This document shows positions 49,318 through 58,739 of a DNA stretch of 64,000 bases, piece by piece. A model generated the notes under the pieces. It saw only the letters and a program-made list of their open reading frames with translations, was not told the DNA's origin and searched no databases. Position 1 is the stretch's first letter; each line of letters opens with the position of its first letter. This DNA is from Stutzerimonas azotifigens (GTDB lineage Bacteria > Pseudomonadota > Gammaproteobacteria > Pseudomonadales > Pseudomonadaceae), in contig NZ_JAAMRF010000006.1 of NCBI RefSeq assembly GCF_013522725.1, positions 186,001-250,000 on the forward strand. Direction: 5' to 3'. A program made the translations under genes and the position numbers.

Positions 49318-51195
49318 TCAGCGCCGGTCGCCGCGCAGCAGGCTGACCTGCGCCTGCAAGTGCTGGCGGCTGGCGTCACTCGCGGCGATCGGGGCGCTGG
49401 CGATCAGGTCAATCCTCGACCACACCCGGCAAAAGAAGCCTTTCTCAGGGTCGCGGCTGAAGAAACTCCCCCAGAGGCCACGCAGTGCCATCGGCACTAC
49501 CGGCACCGGATTCTCTTCCAGGATGCGCTCCACGCCGGCCTTGAATTCATTGATTTCGCCGTCGGCAGTGAGCTTGCCCTCGGGGAAGATGCATACCACC
49601 TCGCCGTCGCGCAGATAATGGCTGATACGCTCGAACGCCTGGGTATAGATCGCCTCGTCCTCGTGACGCGCGGCAATGGGCACGGCCCCCGCAGTGCGGA
49701 AGATGAAGTTCAGCACCGGGATGCGGAAGATCTTGTAGTACATGACGAACCGCACCGGCCGCCGTACGGCACCGGCGACCAGCAGCGCATCGACATAGGA
49801 AACGTGATTGCAGACCAGAACCGCCGGGCCTTCCTCGGGAATCGCCTCGAGCCCCTGCTGGCGCACCCGGTACATCGAGTGACCGAGCAGCCACACCAGA
49901 AAGCGCATGCTGAATTCCGGCACGATACTGAAGATGTAGGCGCTCACCGCCACGTTCATCAGCGACACCACCAGGAACAGCTGCGGGATCGACAGCTGCA
50001 CGAGGCTCAGGAAGAAAATCGAGATCAGCGCCGACACCACCATGAACAGCGCATTGAGGATGTTGTTCGCCGCGATCACCCGCGCCCGCTCCTGTTCGGC
50101 GGTGCGCGACTGGATCAGGGCGTAGAGCGGCACGATGTAGAAGCCGCCGAACACGCCGATGCCGAGCACCGCGGCGAGAATCCACCAGGCCTGGCCGACG
50201 CCGAGCAGCGCCAGCCAGTCATGGGGCACAGCGCCCTGCGGAAAATCACCCGAGCTCCACCACAGCAGCAGGCCGAACAGGGTCAGACCAATGGAGCCGA
50301 ACGGCACCAGGCCGATTTCCACTTTGTGTCCCGAGAGCCGTTCACACAGCAACGAGCCCAGCGCGATACCCACCGAGAAGACGGTCAGGATCAGCGTGAC
50401 GACCGTTTCGTCGCCATGCAGCAGATCCCTGGAATAAGCCGGGATCTGCGTCAGATAGGTCGCCCCGACGAACCAGAACCAGGAGTTGCCCACCAGCGAG
50501 CGCGACACCGACGGTCGCTGGCCCAGCCCCATGCGCAAGATCACCCAGGTTTGGCGAAACAGGTTCCAGTCCAGCCGCAGGGCCGGCAACGAGGCGCCCG
50601 TGGCCGGCACACCCCGGCTGGCCAGATAGCCCAGCACCGCTACCAGTACCACGCTGCCGGCGATCAGCGCCGCGTAGGACTCGCTGGCCATCATCACCCC
50701 GGCGGTGATGGTTCCGGCGAGGATCGCCAGGAAAGTGCCCATCTCCACCAGCGCATTGCCGCCGACCAGCTCGTGCTCCTCCAGCAGCTTGGGCAGTACC
50801 GAATACTTGACCGGGCCGAACAGCGCCGACTGAGTCCCCATACAGAACAGCACGACCAGCAGCAGCGATAGATTGCCCAGCAGTATGCCGAGGCCACCGG
50901 CCAACATGATCAGGATCTCGCCGGCCTTGATCGCGCGGATCAGCCGCTCTTTGGCGAACTTCTCGCCCAACTGACCGCCAAGCGCGGAAAACAGAAAGAA
51001 CGGCAGGATGAACAGCAACGCGCAGAGGTTGATCAGCAGGCTGGTATCGGCCTGGGAGCCGATCTTGTAGAGGATCGCCAGGATCAGCGCCTGCTTGAAC
51101 AGGTTGTCGTTGAAGGCGCCCGACAGCTGGGTCAGAAAGAACGGCAGAAAACGACGCTTGCCGAACAGGGCGAACTGCGAATGCTCACGGGTCAT
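49318..51195 (-). CDS. LplT-like MFS transporter fused to PlsC acyltransferase
   Basis: A 625-residue inner-membrane protein. The first 400 residues form an MFS fold of about 12 helices like LplT (lysophospholipid flippase; FFLTQLSGAFNDNLFKQALI). The C-terminal 200 residues are a PlsC-type acyltransferase with NHVSYVD (463-469) and FPEGKLT. Many relatives carry a third, AMP-binding acyl-ACP synthetase domain (Aas); here it is absent. It probably flips and re-acylates lysophospholipids. The start at MTREHSQF is chosen by family similarity. Confidence 0.9.
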   Translation of the reverse strand: MTREHSQFALFGKRRFLPFFLTQLSGAFNDNLFKQALILAILYKIGSQADTSLLINLCALLFILPFFLFSALGGQLGEKFAKERLIRAIKAGEILIMLAGGLGILLGNLSLLLVVLFCMGTQSALFGPVKYSVLPKLLEEHELVGGNALVEMGTFLAILAGTITAGVMMASESYAALIAGSVVLVAVLGYLASRGVPATGASLPALRLDWNLFRQTWVILRMGLGQRPSVSRSLVGNSWFWFVGATYLTQIPAYSRDLLHGDETVVTLILTVFSVGIALGSLLCERLSGHKVEIGLVPFGSIGLTLFGLLLWWSSGDFPQGAVPHDWLALLGVGQAWWILAAVLGIGVFGGFYIVPLYALIQSRTAEQERARVIAANNILNALFMVVSALISIFFLSLVQLSIPQLFLVVSLMNVAVSAYIFSIVPEFSMRFLVWLLGHSMYRVRQQGLEAIPEEGPAVLVCNHVSYVDALLVAGAVRRPVRFVMYYKIFRIPVLNFIFRTAGAVPIAARHEDEAIYTQAFERISHYLRDGEVVCIFPEGKLTADGEINEFKAGVERILEENPVPVVPMALRGLWGSFFSRDPEKGFFCRVWSRIDLIASAPIAASDASRQHLQAQVSLLRGDRR

Positions 51196-51291
51196 TGATC
51201 CGGTTCCATGGAAAAGACGTATTGTTTGGAGCATGGCGGGCAGCGCCAGGACACATCCAGTCATCGCCGGCGCTGCGCGCTGCGCAGTCGA

Positions 51292-51618
51292 TCACATCGG
51301 CAACTGGCCCAGGCACCAGCGCAACAGGAAGAACGCCAGCAGTCCCCCAGCGATGGTCGCCAACAGATTACGGGTCAGCGCGGCAATGGCAATCGCCAGC
51401 AGACCGGCGAGCAGGTAGGCGTTGCGCCAGTGCAGCTCGAGTTCGCCGGTGGGCATCAGCATGGCCGGCACCACAATCGCCGTGAGCACCGCCACCGGCA
51501 CGTAGTGCAGCCCCTGTTCCACCACTTTTGGGAAGCGAAGGTTGGGCCAGGCGAAAAAGCTGTAGCGGATCGTGAAGGTGATGGCCAGCATGCCGAGGAT
51601 CATCAGCCAGGTATTCAT
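51292..51618 (-). CDS. azlD: Branched-chain amino-acid exporter subunit AzlD
   Basis: A 108-residue membrane protein with four helices (NTWLMILGMLAITFTIRYSF, PVAVLTAIVVPAML). AzlC and AzlD together export branched-chain amino acids and their toxic analogues. The start overlaps the end of azlC by 4 bases, so both are co-translated. Confidence 0.92.
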   Translation of the reverse strand: MNTWLMILGMLAITFTIRYSFFAWPNLRFPKVVEQGLHYVPVAVLTAIVVPAMLMPTGELELHWRNAYLLAGLLAIAIAALTRNLLATIAGGLLAFFLLRWCLGQLPM

Positions 51619-52331
51619 GGCGCCACCTGCGTCTGCAACTGAGCGTCGGCGCGGCGTTCCAGCCACACGCCCACGACGATGCCGGCCAGTGCCGCAGCCA
51701 CCAGCCCCAGCTTGTAAGGCAGCTCCCAACAGAGCAGCGCCACCGCGCCAGCGACTACGGCCGAGGCGATCTGGGGACGGGTGCGCATCATCGGCACCGC
51801 GATGCCGACGAACGTCGCGATCATGGCAAAGTCCAGGCCCCAGGCAGCGATGTTCGGCACCGCCTGGCCGAAAGCAATGCCGGCCAGGGTCGATAGTTGC
51901 CAGTTCACATACATGGTCAGCGCTGCACCCAGGAAGTACCAATGCTTGTATGCAGCGTTGTCCGGCTCGGCATAGCGTTTCTGCACCACCGCATAGGCCT
52001 CGTCGGTGAGGACGAAGGCCAGCGGCAGTCGCCAGCGAACCGAAAGATGACGGACGAAGGGCTGCAGAGAGGCGCTATAGAGGGCGTGTCGCAGGTTGAC
52101 GACGAAGGTGGTCAGCAGTACCACCAGCGCACCGGCGCCGCCGGTGATCAAGGTTACGGCGATGAACTGGGCCGAACCGGCAAAGACCAGTGCCGACATG
52201 CCGATTGCCTGCCAGCTGGAAAGCCCGGCGCCGATCGACAGGGTGCCGAAGATGATGCCGAACGGGATCGCGCCGAGAATCAGCGGCAGCATGTCGCGAC
52301 AGCCGTGAAGAAATTCCTGTGAACGGGACAT
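51615..52331 (-). CDS. azlC: Branched-chain amino-acid exporter subunit AzlC
   Basis: A 238-residue membrane protein with several helices and the family blocks GAIPFGIIFGTLSIGAGLS and ALVFAGSAQFIAVTLI. It works with AzlD, which overlaps its 3' end. No regulator is adjacent. Confidence 0.93.
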   Translation of the reverse strand: MSRSQEFLHGCRDMLPLILGAIPFGIIFGTLSIGAGLSSWQAIGMSALVFAGSAQFIAVTLITGGAGALVVLLTTFVVNLRHALYSASLQPFVRHLSVRWRLPLAFVLTDEAYAVVQKRYAEPDNAAYKHWYFLGAALTMYVNWQLSTLAGIAFGQAVPNIAAWGLDFAMIATFVGIAVPMMRTRPQIASAVVAGAVALLCWELPYKLGLVAAALAGIVVGVWLERRADAQLQTQVAP

Positions 52332-52437
52332 CGAGAGCTCGTAGGCAAGAAAAATGACGAATCGTTCGCCGCGACAGAACGCCGCGTCGGCGAGCCGACA
52401 ACCTTAACCGCTCCAGCGTCGTTTTGCAGCCCGTCCC

Positions 52438-53004
52438 TCAGCCGGCGCTCGCCTCGAGCCGCGCCTTGACCGCCGGCCATTCACGGTCGGTGATGCTGTA
52501 GAGCACCGTGTCGTCCAGACGACCGTCGGCGAGGCGCCGATGGTTGCGTAACAGCCCCTCGCGCTGGGCACCGAGTTTTTCGATGGCGCGCTGCGAACGC
52601 AGGTTGCGCGCCGCCGTCTTGAGCTGCACCCGCACCAGTTGCCACTCTTCGAACGCATGGCGCAGCATCAGGTACTTGATCGAATTGTTCAGACCCATGC
52701 CGTGTTGCTCGCGGTCGATCCAGGTCCAGCCGATTTCCGCGGCCGGCAGCACCGGCATGAAATCGGCGAAGCGCGTCGTGCCCACAATGCGGTCGGCCAG
52801 GCGGATAGTGAATACCAAGGCCAGATCGTCGCGCTGATCGGCCAGCCCGTTGCGATACCAGTCCGGCCGCAAGGGGCCGTTGAGGTAGATGAGTTCGTCG
52901 CGATTATGCTCAGCCAGGCTCACCAGGTCGGGTATGTCCGCCTCGGCCAGCGGGTCCAGGCGCAGCGCGCCACGCTGCAGAGCGACCGGTTGTGGCTTGA
53001 ACAT
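52438..53004 (-). CDS. GNAT-family acetyltransferase (RimJ/RimL-like)
   Basis: A 188-residue acetyltransferase with the GNAT core EIGWTWIDREQHGMGLNNSI and the acetyl-CoA binding segment LKTAARNLRSQRAIEKLGA. It resembles the RimL/RimJ group acting on proteins or small amines; the substrate is unknown. It lies alone between azlC and the hybrid kinase. Confidence 0.88.
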   Translation of the reverse strand: MFKPQPVALQRGALRLDPLAEADIPDLVSLAEHNRDELIYLNGPLRPDWYRNGLADQRDDLALVFTIRLADRIVGTTRFADFMPVLPAAEIGWTWIDREQHGMGLNNSIKYLMLRHAFEEWQLVRVQLKTAARNLRSQRAIEKLGAQREGLLRNHRRLADGRLDDTVLYSITDREWPAVKARLEASAG

Positions 53005-53302
53005 GTCTACCTCCTGCCTTCATCCACGGCCCGGATCTTCCACCGGTGCCGATTGCCGACACCGCAGAGCATCGGCAACGACTGTCTTCAGAACACCAAC
53101 ACGCCGGTAAGTGCCCTGGCGCGAGCACAGGGTACCGGCCGGTATGGCCTGCGCTCAATCGTCACATGCGACCATGGTCGCAGCCCCGGGTTGCATGGAA
53201 TATTTGCTGCGAAACTTTAACGACTTTTCGTGCTACAAGCCGCTGCGGGCCACCGCGCATTGCAGCGGCACCGCCTGACGTCTTTCCTGCTCTGGAGTCC
53301 GC
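53005..53302. other. Divergent intergenic region before the hybrid kinase
   Basis: A 298-base gap between the divergently read acetyltransferase and histidine-kinase genes. It must hold both promoters, but no clear boxes or operators could be assigned. Confidence 0.35.
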
Positions 53303-56300
53303 ATGTCGCTGTCCGGTGGGCTGATCGCTCTGGTCGCCCTCATCTATATGGCCATCCTGTTCGCCATCGCCTTCTATGGCGATCGCCGCCGCGAGCCCAT
53401 GTCGCCGCGTACCCGCGCGCTGGTCTACAGCCTGTCGCTGGCCGTCTATTGCACCAGCTGGACCTTCTTCGGCGCGGTCGGTCAGGCCGCCGAGCAGCTC
53501 TGGACTTTCCTCCCCATCTACCTCGGCCCGTTGTTGCTGCTGATCTTCGCGCCGCAGGTCATCCAGAAGATGCTGGTAATCAGCAAGCAGGAAAACATCA
53601 CCTCGATCGCCGACTTCATCGCTGCCCGCTACGGCAAGTCGCAGCCGCTGGCGGTGGTGGTGACGCTGATCTGCCTGGTCGGCGTGCTCCCCTACATCGC
53701 GCTGCAGCTCAAGGGCATCGTGCTCGGCGTGAACCTGCTCAGCGGCGGCAGCGCCGAACGCGTCGATACCCGCGCGCTGGACACGGCGCTTATCGTCTCC
53801 CTGGCCCTGGCGCTGTTCACCATCCTGTTCGGCACCCGCAACCTGGACGTCACCGAACACCACCGCGGCATGGTGCTGGCGATCGCCTTCGAGTCCCTGG
53901 TCAAGCTGCTGGCCTTCATGGCGGTCGGCGCGTTCGTCACCTTCGGGCTCTACGACGGCTTCGGCGATCTGCTCGACAAGGCGCGCGCCGCGCCGGAGCT
54001 CACCGGTTACTGGCAGGAAACGGTCAGCTGGCCCTCGATGCTGGTGCAGACGATGGTGGCCCTGATGGCCTTCATCTGCCTGCCGCGGCAGTTCCATGTC
54101 GCCGTGGTGGAAAACACCGATCCGGCGGATTTCCGCCTGGCGCGCTGGGTATTCCCTTGTTACCTCGCGCTGGCAGCCCTGTTCGTGGTGCCGATCGCCC
54201 TTGCCGGTCAGATGGGCCTGCCGCCCGGAATCGTGCCTGACTCCTTCGTCATCAGTCTGCCGCTGGCACACGAAAACGGCTGGTTGGCCGTGCTGGCTTT
54301 CATCGGCGGGGCCTCCGCGGCAACCGGCATGGTGATCGTGGCCAGCGTCGCGCTGTCGACCATGGTGTCCAACGACATCCTGCTGCCCTGGCTCTTGCGG
54401 CGGCAGAACACCGACCGGCCATTCGAGGCCTTCCGCTACTGGATGCTCACGGTGCGCCGCGTCAGCATCGTGGTGATGCTGCTGCTGGCCTACGTCGCCT
54501 ATCGTCTGCTGGGTTCCACGGCGAGTCTGGCTACCATCGGCCAGATCGCCTTCGCCGCGATCGTCCAGCTGGCTCCGGCGATGTTCGGTGCGCTGTACTG
54601 GAAGCCGGCCAACCAGCGCGGCGTCTTCGCCGGGCTCGCAGCCGGCGCGCTGATCTGGGCTTACACCATGGTGCTGCCGTTGGTGGCGCTGCGCCTGGGC
54701 TGGTCCCTGCACCACTTCCCGGGCCTGGAGTGGCTGCAAAGCAACGCCCTGCGCCTGTCCATCAGCCCGCTGACGCAAGGCACGGTGCTGTCGCTGTCGG
54801 GTAACGTGGCGCTGTTCTTCTGGGTCTCGATCCTCAGCCGGACGCGGTTTTCCGAGCACTGGCAGGCAAGCCGCTTCATCGGCCAGGAGATCCACACCCA
54901 GCAGGGCGGCCGCAGGCTCCTCGCCGTGCAGGTGCAGGATCTGCTCGCCCTCGCCTCGCGTTTCGTCGGCGCCGAACGGGCGCAGCAGAGCTTCCACCGC
55001 TTCGCCTATCGCCAGGGGAATGACTTCGTACTCAAGCAACCCGCCGATGCCCAGTGGATAGCCCATACCGAACACCTGCTGGCCGGCGTGCTCGGCGCCT
55101 CTTCCACCCGCGCGGTGGTCAAGGCGGCTGTCGAGGGACGCGAAATGGAAGTCGAGGACGTGGTGCGCATCGTCGGCGAGGCGTCCGAGGTGCTGGAGTT
55201 CAACCGCGCGCTGCTGCAGGGCGCGATCGAGAACATCAGCCAGGGCATCAGCGTCGCCGACAAGGCGCTGCGGCTGGTGGCCTGGAATCATCGCTACCTG
55301 GAACTGTTCGATTACCCCGAAGGGCTGATCGTGGTGGGCCGGCCGATCGCCGACATCATCCGCTACAACGCCAGCCGTGGCCTGCTCGGTCAGGGCGACA
55401 TCGAAGAGCACGTCAGCAAGCGTCTCTACTGGATGGAAAAAGGCGCGGCGCACACCTCCGAGCGGCTGTTCCCCAACGGCCGCGTGGTGGAGCTGATCGG
55501 TAGCCCCATGCCCGGCGGCGGTTTCGTCATGAGCTTTACCGACATCACTGCCTTCCGCGAAGCCGAACAGGCGCTCAAGGAAGCCAACGAAAGCCTCGAG
55601 CAGCGCGTACGCGAGCGCACCCATGAACTGTCGCAGCTGAACCAGGCGTTGAGCGAAGCCAAGAGCACCGCAGAGGCGGCCAACAAATCGAAGACGCGCT
55701 TTCTTGCCGCCGTCAGCCATGACCTGATGCAACCGCTCAACGCCGCCCGGCTGTTCTCCGCCGCTCTCTCCCACCAGCAAAACGCCCTCCCGGACGAGGC
55801 TCAGCAACTGGTGCGCCACCTCGACAGCTCGCTGCGCTCGGCCGAAGACCTGATCATCGACCTGCTGGACATTTCCCGCCTGGAAAGCGGGAGGATCACG
55901 CCGGAGCGCAACCCCTTCGCCCTCTCCAAGCTGTTCGACACGCTGGGCGCCGAGTTCACGGCGCTGGCCCACGAGCAGGGCGTCGACTTCCGCTATCACG
56001 GCAGCCGGCTGCGGGTGGAAAGCGACATCAAGCTGCTGCGCCGGGTGTTGCAGAACTTCCTCACCAACGCCTTCCGCTATGCCAACGGCCGCGTGGTGCT
56101 CGGTGTGCGCCGCACCGGCAATGCACTGCGCCTGGAAGTCTGGGATCGCGGCCCGGGCATCCCGGAAGACAAGCGCAGCGAGATCTTCGAGGAATTCAAA
56201 CGCCTGGACAGCCACCAAACGCGCGCCGAGAAGGGCCTGGGACTGGGACTGGCGATCGCCGACGGTCTCTGCCGGGTGCTGGGCCACAGCCTGGAGGTCC

Positions 56301-56779
56301 GCTCCTGGCCGGGCAAGGGCAGCGTATTCAGCGTGACTGTGCCGATCGCACATCACTCGACGTTGGCCAAGCCGAACGCTGGCCTCGACCCGGTACACGA
56401 AGCGCTGACCGGCACCCAGGTGCTGTGCATCGATAACGAGGGCAGCATCCTCACGGGCATGCATAGCCTGCTGTCACGCTGGGGCTGTCAGGTCTGGACC
56501 GCACGCAACCGGCTCGAATGCGAGCATCTGCTGGACGACGACGTGCGACCGCAGCTGGCGCTGGTGGACTATCACCTGGACGAAGGGGAAACCGGCACGG
56601 AGCTGATGGCCTGGCTGCGTACGCGCCTGGGCGAGCCGGTGCCGGGCGTGGTGATCAGCGCCGACGGCCGGCCCGAGCTGATCGCAGCGGTGCATGCCGC
56701 GGGGCTGGAGTTCCTCGCCAAACCGGTCAAGCCGGCAGCGCTACGCGCGCTGATGAGCCGTCACCTGACGCTGTCCTGA
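53303..56779 (+). CDS. Hybrid histidine kinase with sodium/solute-symporter sensor
   Basis: A 1158-residue membrane sensor kinase. Residues 1-500 form about 13 helices of the SSF fold (VYCTSWTFFGAVGQAA, KQENITSIADFIAARYGKSQ, FICLPRQFHVAVVENTD), as in CbrA-type sensors. A PAS domain follows at about 640-750 (ENISQGISVADKALRLVAWN), then a coiled coil, a HisKA domain with phospho-acceptor His806 (AVSHDLMQPLNAAR), a HATPase domain (LRRVLQNFLTNAFRYA, GLGLGLAIADGLC), and a C-terminal receiver with Asp1089 (LALVDYHLDEG). No response regulator or output gene lies nearby, so it is an orphan. In pseudomonads similar kinases feed into larger phosphorelays, but the signal and partner here are unknown. 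Confidence 0.93.
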   Translation: MSLSGGLIALVALIYMAILFAIAFYGDRRREPMSPRTRALVYSLSLAVYCTSWTFFGAVGQAAEQLWTFLPIYLGPLLLLIFAPQVIQKMLVISKQENITSIADFIAARYGKSQPLAVVVTLICLVGVLPYIALQLKGIVLGVNLLSGGSAERVDTRALDTALIVSLALALFTILFGTRNLDVTEHHRGMVLAIAFESLVKLLAFMAVGAFVTFGLYDGFGDLLDKARAAPELTGYWQETVSWPSMLVQTMVALMAFICLPRQFHVAVVENTDPADFRLARWVFPCYLALAALFVVPIALAGQMGLPPGIVPDSFVISLPLAHENGWLAVLAFIGGASAATGMVIVASVALSTMVSNDILLPWLLRRQNTDRPFEAFRYWMLTVRRVSIVVMLLLAYVAYRLLGSTASLATIGQIAFAAIVQLAPAMFGALYWKPANQRGVFAGLAAGALIWAYTMVLPLVALRLGWSLHHFPGLEWLQSNALRLSISPLTQGTVLSLSGNVALFFWVSILSRTRFSEHWQASRFIGQEIHTQQGGRRLLAVQVQDLLALASRFVGAERAQQSFHRFAYRQGNDFVLKQPADAQWIAHTEHLLAGVLGASSTRAVVKAAVEGREMEVEDVVRIVGEASEVLEFNRALLQGAIENISQGISVADKALRLVAWNHRYLELFDYPEGLIVVGRPIADIIRYNASRGLLGQGDIEEHVSKRLYWMEKGAAHTSERLFPNGRVVELIGSPMPGGGFVMSFTDITAFREAEQALKEANESLEQRVRERTHELSQLNQALSEAKSTAEAANKSKTRFLAAVSHDLMQPLNAARLFSAALSHQQNALPDEAQQLVRHLDSSLRSAEDLIIDLLDISRLESGRITPERNPFALSKLFDTLGAEFTALAHEQGVDFRYHGSRLRVESDIKLLRRVLQNFLTNAFRYANGRVVLGVRRTGNALRLEVWDRGPGIPEDKRSEIFEEFKRLDSHQTRAEKGLGLGLAIADGLCRVLGHSLEVRSWPGKGSVFSVTVPIAHHSTLAKPNAGLDPVHEALTGTQVLCIDNEGSILTGMHSLLSRWGCQVWTARNRLECEHLLDDDVRPQLALVDYHLDEGETGTELMAWLRTRLGEPVPGVVISADGRPELIAAVHAAGLEFLAKPVKPAALRALMSRHLTLS

Positions 56780-56786
56780 GCCAAGG

Positions 56787-58262
56787 CTAGGGCTCGCTGG
56801 AATCCACAGGCGCTTCGGCCCCGGCGCGCTCCAGCCAGTCCGACGGCAGACGTTTGCTGGCGCGGGCGCCGAGCAGCTTGAGCTGTTCGGCCCGTCCGAC
56901 CAGGTTGCCACGGCCATCGGTGAGCTTGTTGCGCGCGGCGAGGTAAGCCTTGTCGAGCTGCTGCAGACGCCCGCCGATCTCGTCCAGGTCCTGGATGAAC
57001 GCCGCAAACTTGTCGTACAGCGCGCCGGCCTTTTCGGCGATCTCGCGGGCGTTCTGGCTTTGCCGCTCCTGCCGCCAGAGGCTGTCGATCACCCGCAGCG
57101 TGGCCAGCAGCGTCGTCGGACTGACGATCACCACATGGCGCGCATAAGCCTCCTGGAACAGCTGGGGATCGGCCTGCAGGGCCGCCGCGAAGGCCGCCTC
57201 GATGGGCACGAACATCAACACGAAGTCGAGGCTCTGCAGCCCTTCCAGGCGCTGGTAATCCTTCAACGAGAGCCCTTTGAGGTGGTTGCGCAGCGACAGC
57301 ACGTGCTGCTTGAGCGCCAGCGTCCGGTCGCCATCCGACTCGGCACAGGTGGATGCCTGGTAGGCGGTGAGGCTGACCTTGGCGTCGACCACCACCTGCT
57401 TCTCGCCGGGAAGATGGATCAGGACGTCCGGCTGGAAGCGCTGGCCGTCGGGGCTCTGCAGGCTGACCTGGGTATGGTATTCGCGGCCCTTCTCGAGCCC
57501 GGCATGTTCGAGCACGCGCTCGAGGATCAGCTCGCCCCAGTTGCCTTGCGTCTTCTGACCCTGCAGCGCGCGGGTGAGATTGGTGGCCTCGTCACCGAGG
57601 CGCTGGTTGAGCTGCTGCAGGCGCTCCAGCTCTTTGGCCAGGGAGAAACGCTCGCGCGCCTCGCTCTGGTAGCTTTCGTCGACCCGTTTCTCGAACGCCT
57701 GGATGCGTTCCTTAAGAGGGTCCAGCAGCTGGCCGAGGCGCTCCTGGCTGGATTCGGCGAAACGCTGCTCGCGTTCGTCGAAGATACGCCCCGCCAGCTC
57801 GGCGAACTGCGCGCGCAGATCGTCGCGGGCCGCCTGGAGGTCCTGAAGGCGTTGCTGGTGAGCGTTCTGCTGTTCCTTCAGCTCGGCGGTCAGCGCTGCG
57901 TGAGCCGCGCCCAGGTCACGCAGCTCGGTCTGCTGCTGGCTACGTTCGGCCTGCAGTTCTTTGAAGTTTTCGCGCGCTTCCTGGCGTTGCAGCTGCAGCA
58001 GTTCGGCCTCGCGCCGCAGCGCGGCCAGTTCGGCCTGTTGGGCGGCCTTGATCTCGTTGAGTTCCTCCTGCTCGAGCCGGCTGGATTCGAGCTGCGCGCT
58101 GAGCCCTTCTTGGGCGAGTTGCGCCTGCGCCAGTCGTTCCTCGAACAACGCCTGCTCGCTGCGCACATTCGCGAGGCAGCGCGCCAGCACCCAGGCGAAC
58201 CCGCCCAGCACTGCGCACAGGGCGCCGAGGCCGGCGGTTAGAATCAGCGGATCAAATGACAT
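56787..58262 (-). CDS. rmuC: DNA recombination protein RmuC
   Basis: A 491-residue protein with one N-terminal membrane helix (PLILTAGLGALCAVLGGFAW), a long coiled coil (about 40-200, rich in Glu, Gln, Leu and Arg), and a C-terminal PD-(D/E)XK-like nuclease fold (LQSPDGQRFQPDVLIHLPG, VVDAKVSL). In E. coli it limits inversions between repeats, and related proteins restrict foreign DNA. The start at MSFDPL is chosen over a TTG two codons upstream. It is convergent with the kinase gene. Confidence 0.94.
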   Translation of the reverse strand: MSFDPLILTAGLGALCAVLGGFAWVLARCLANVRSEQALFEERLAQAQLAQEGLSAQLESSRLEQEELNEIKAAQQAELAALRREAELLQLQRQEARENFKELQAERSQQQTELRDLGAAHAALTAELKEQQNAHQQRLQDLQAARDDLRAQFAELAGRIFDEREQRFAESSQERLGQLLDPLKERIQAFEKRVDESYQSEARERFSLAKELERLQQLNQRLGDEATNLTRALQGQKTQGNWGELILERVLEHAGLEKGREYHTQVSLQSPDGQRFQPDVLIHLPGEKQVVVDAKVSLTAYQASTCAESDGDRTLALKQHVLSLRNHLKGLSLKDYQRLEGLQSLDFVLMFVPIEAAFAAALQADPQLFQEAYARHVVIVSPTTLLATLRVIDSLWRQERQSQNAREIAEKAGALYDKFAAFIQDLDEIGGRLQQLDKAYLAARNKLTDGRGNLVGRAEQLKLLGARASKRLPSDWLERAGAEAPVDSSEP

Positions 58263-58313
58263 GGGCAACTCCCGCGCGATAGCCCGGCAGTATACCCAGC
58301 AGGCAGGATAGGG

Positions 58314-58739
58314 TCAGGCGCCGGGCTTGAGGCGGTTGAGCAGCAACCGGGCTTCGCTGGAGCCTTGTGCGGCAGCCAGCTCCAGCCAGTGGCGCGCCTG
58401 CGCCGGTTCATGGTGACGGGGCTGGGCATAGAGCTGGCCCAACTCGAACTGGGCCTGACGGTCGCCAGCACGCGCTGCCTGGCGCAGCAGCTCGAAACCT
58501 ATACGCCGATCGCGCTTACTGTCGCAGTCCCGGCACAACAAACGGCCCAGCCGGCTCTGCGCCTCGACAACGCCTTCACGGGCAGGTTGTTTCAGCAGCC
58601 GGCCGGCGATGCGTTTGACACTGTCGGTCTGCCCAAGGCGCTGGCTATCGAGCAGCCACATCGCCATACGAATACGCGGCGAGGTGGATTCGGAAGCGGG
58701 ATTGGACGAAGCGGCGGAGCTGAAGGAACGCGTTCTCAT
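58314..58739 (-). CDS. Small Sel1-repeat protein
   Basis: A 141-residue protein. The C-terminal half has Sel1-like repeats (RRIGFELLRQAARAGDRQAQ, FELGQLYAQP, HEPAQARHWLELAAAQGSSE). Sel1 repeats usually bind partner proteins. No signal peptide is evident, and the N-terminal Ser/Ala-rich 24 residues may be an over-long start (ATG at 58667, MAMWLLDSQRLG, is an alternative). It is 51 bases upstream of rmuC on the same strand and could share its transcript. Confidence 0.8.
   Translation of the reverse strand: MRTRSFSSAASSNPASESTSPRIRMAMWLLDSQRLGQTDSVKRIAGRLLKQPAREGVVEAQSRLGRLLCRDCDSKRDRRIGFELLRQAARAGDRQAQFELGQLYAQPRHHEPAQARHWLELAAAQGSSEARLLLNRLKPGA

Noticed and set aside
53162-56464. Minus-strand open frame of 1100 codons opposite the hybrid kinase
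   Set aside because: It is the mirror of a clear gene in GC-rich DNA, with no domain motifs and a product rich in Ala, Gly, Arg, Gln and His typical of shadow frames. The kinase on the plus strand has full domain structure.
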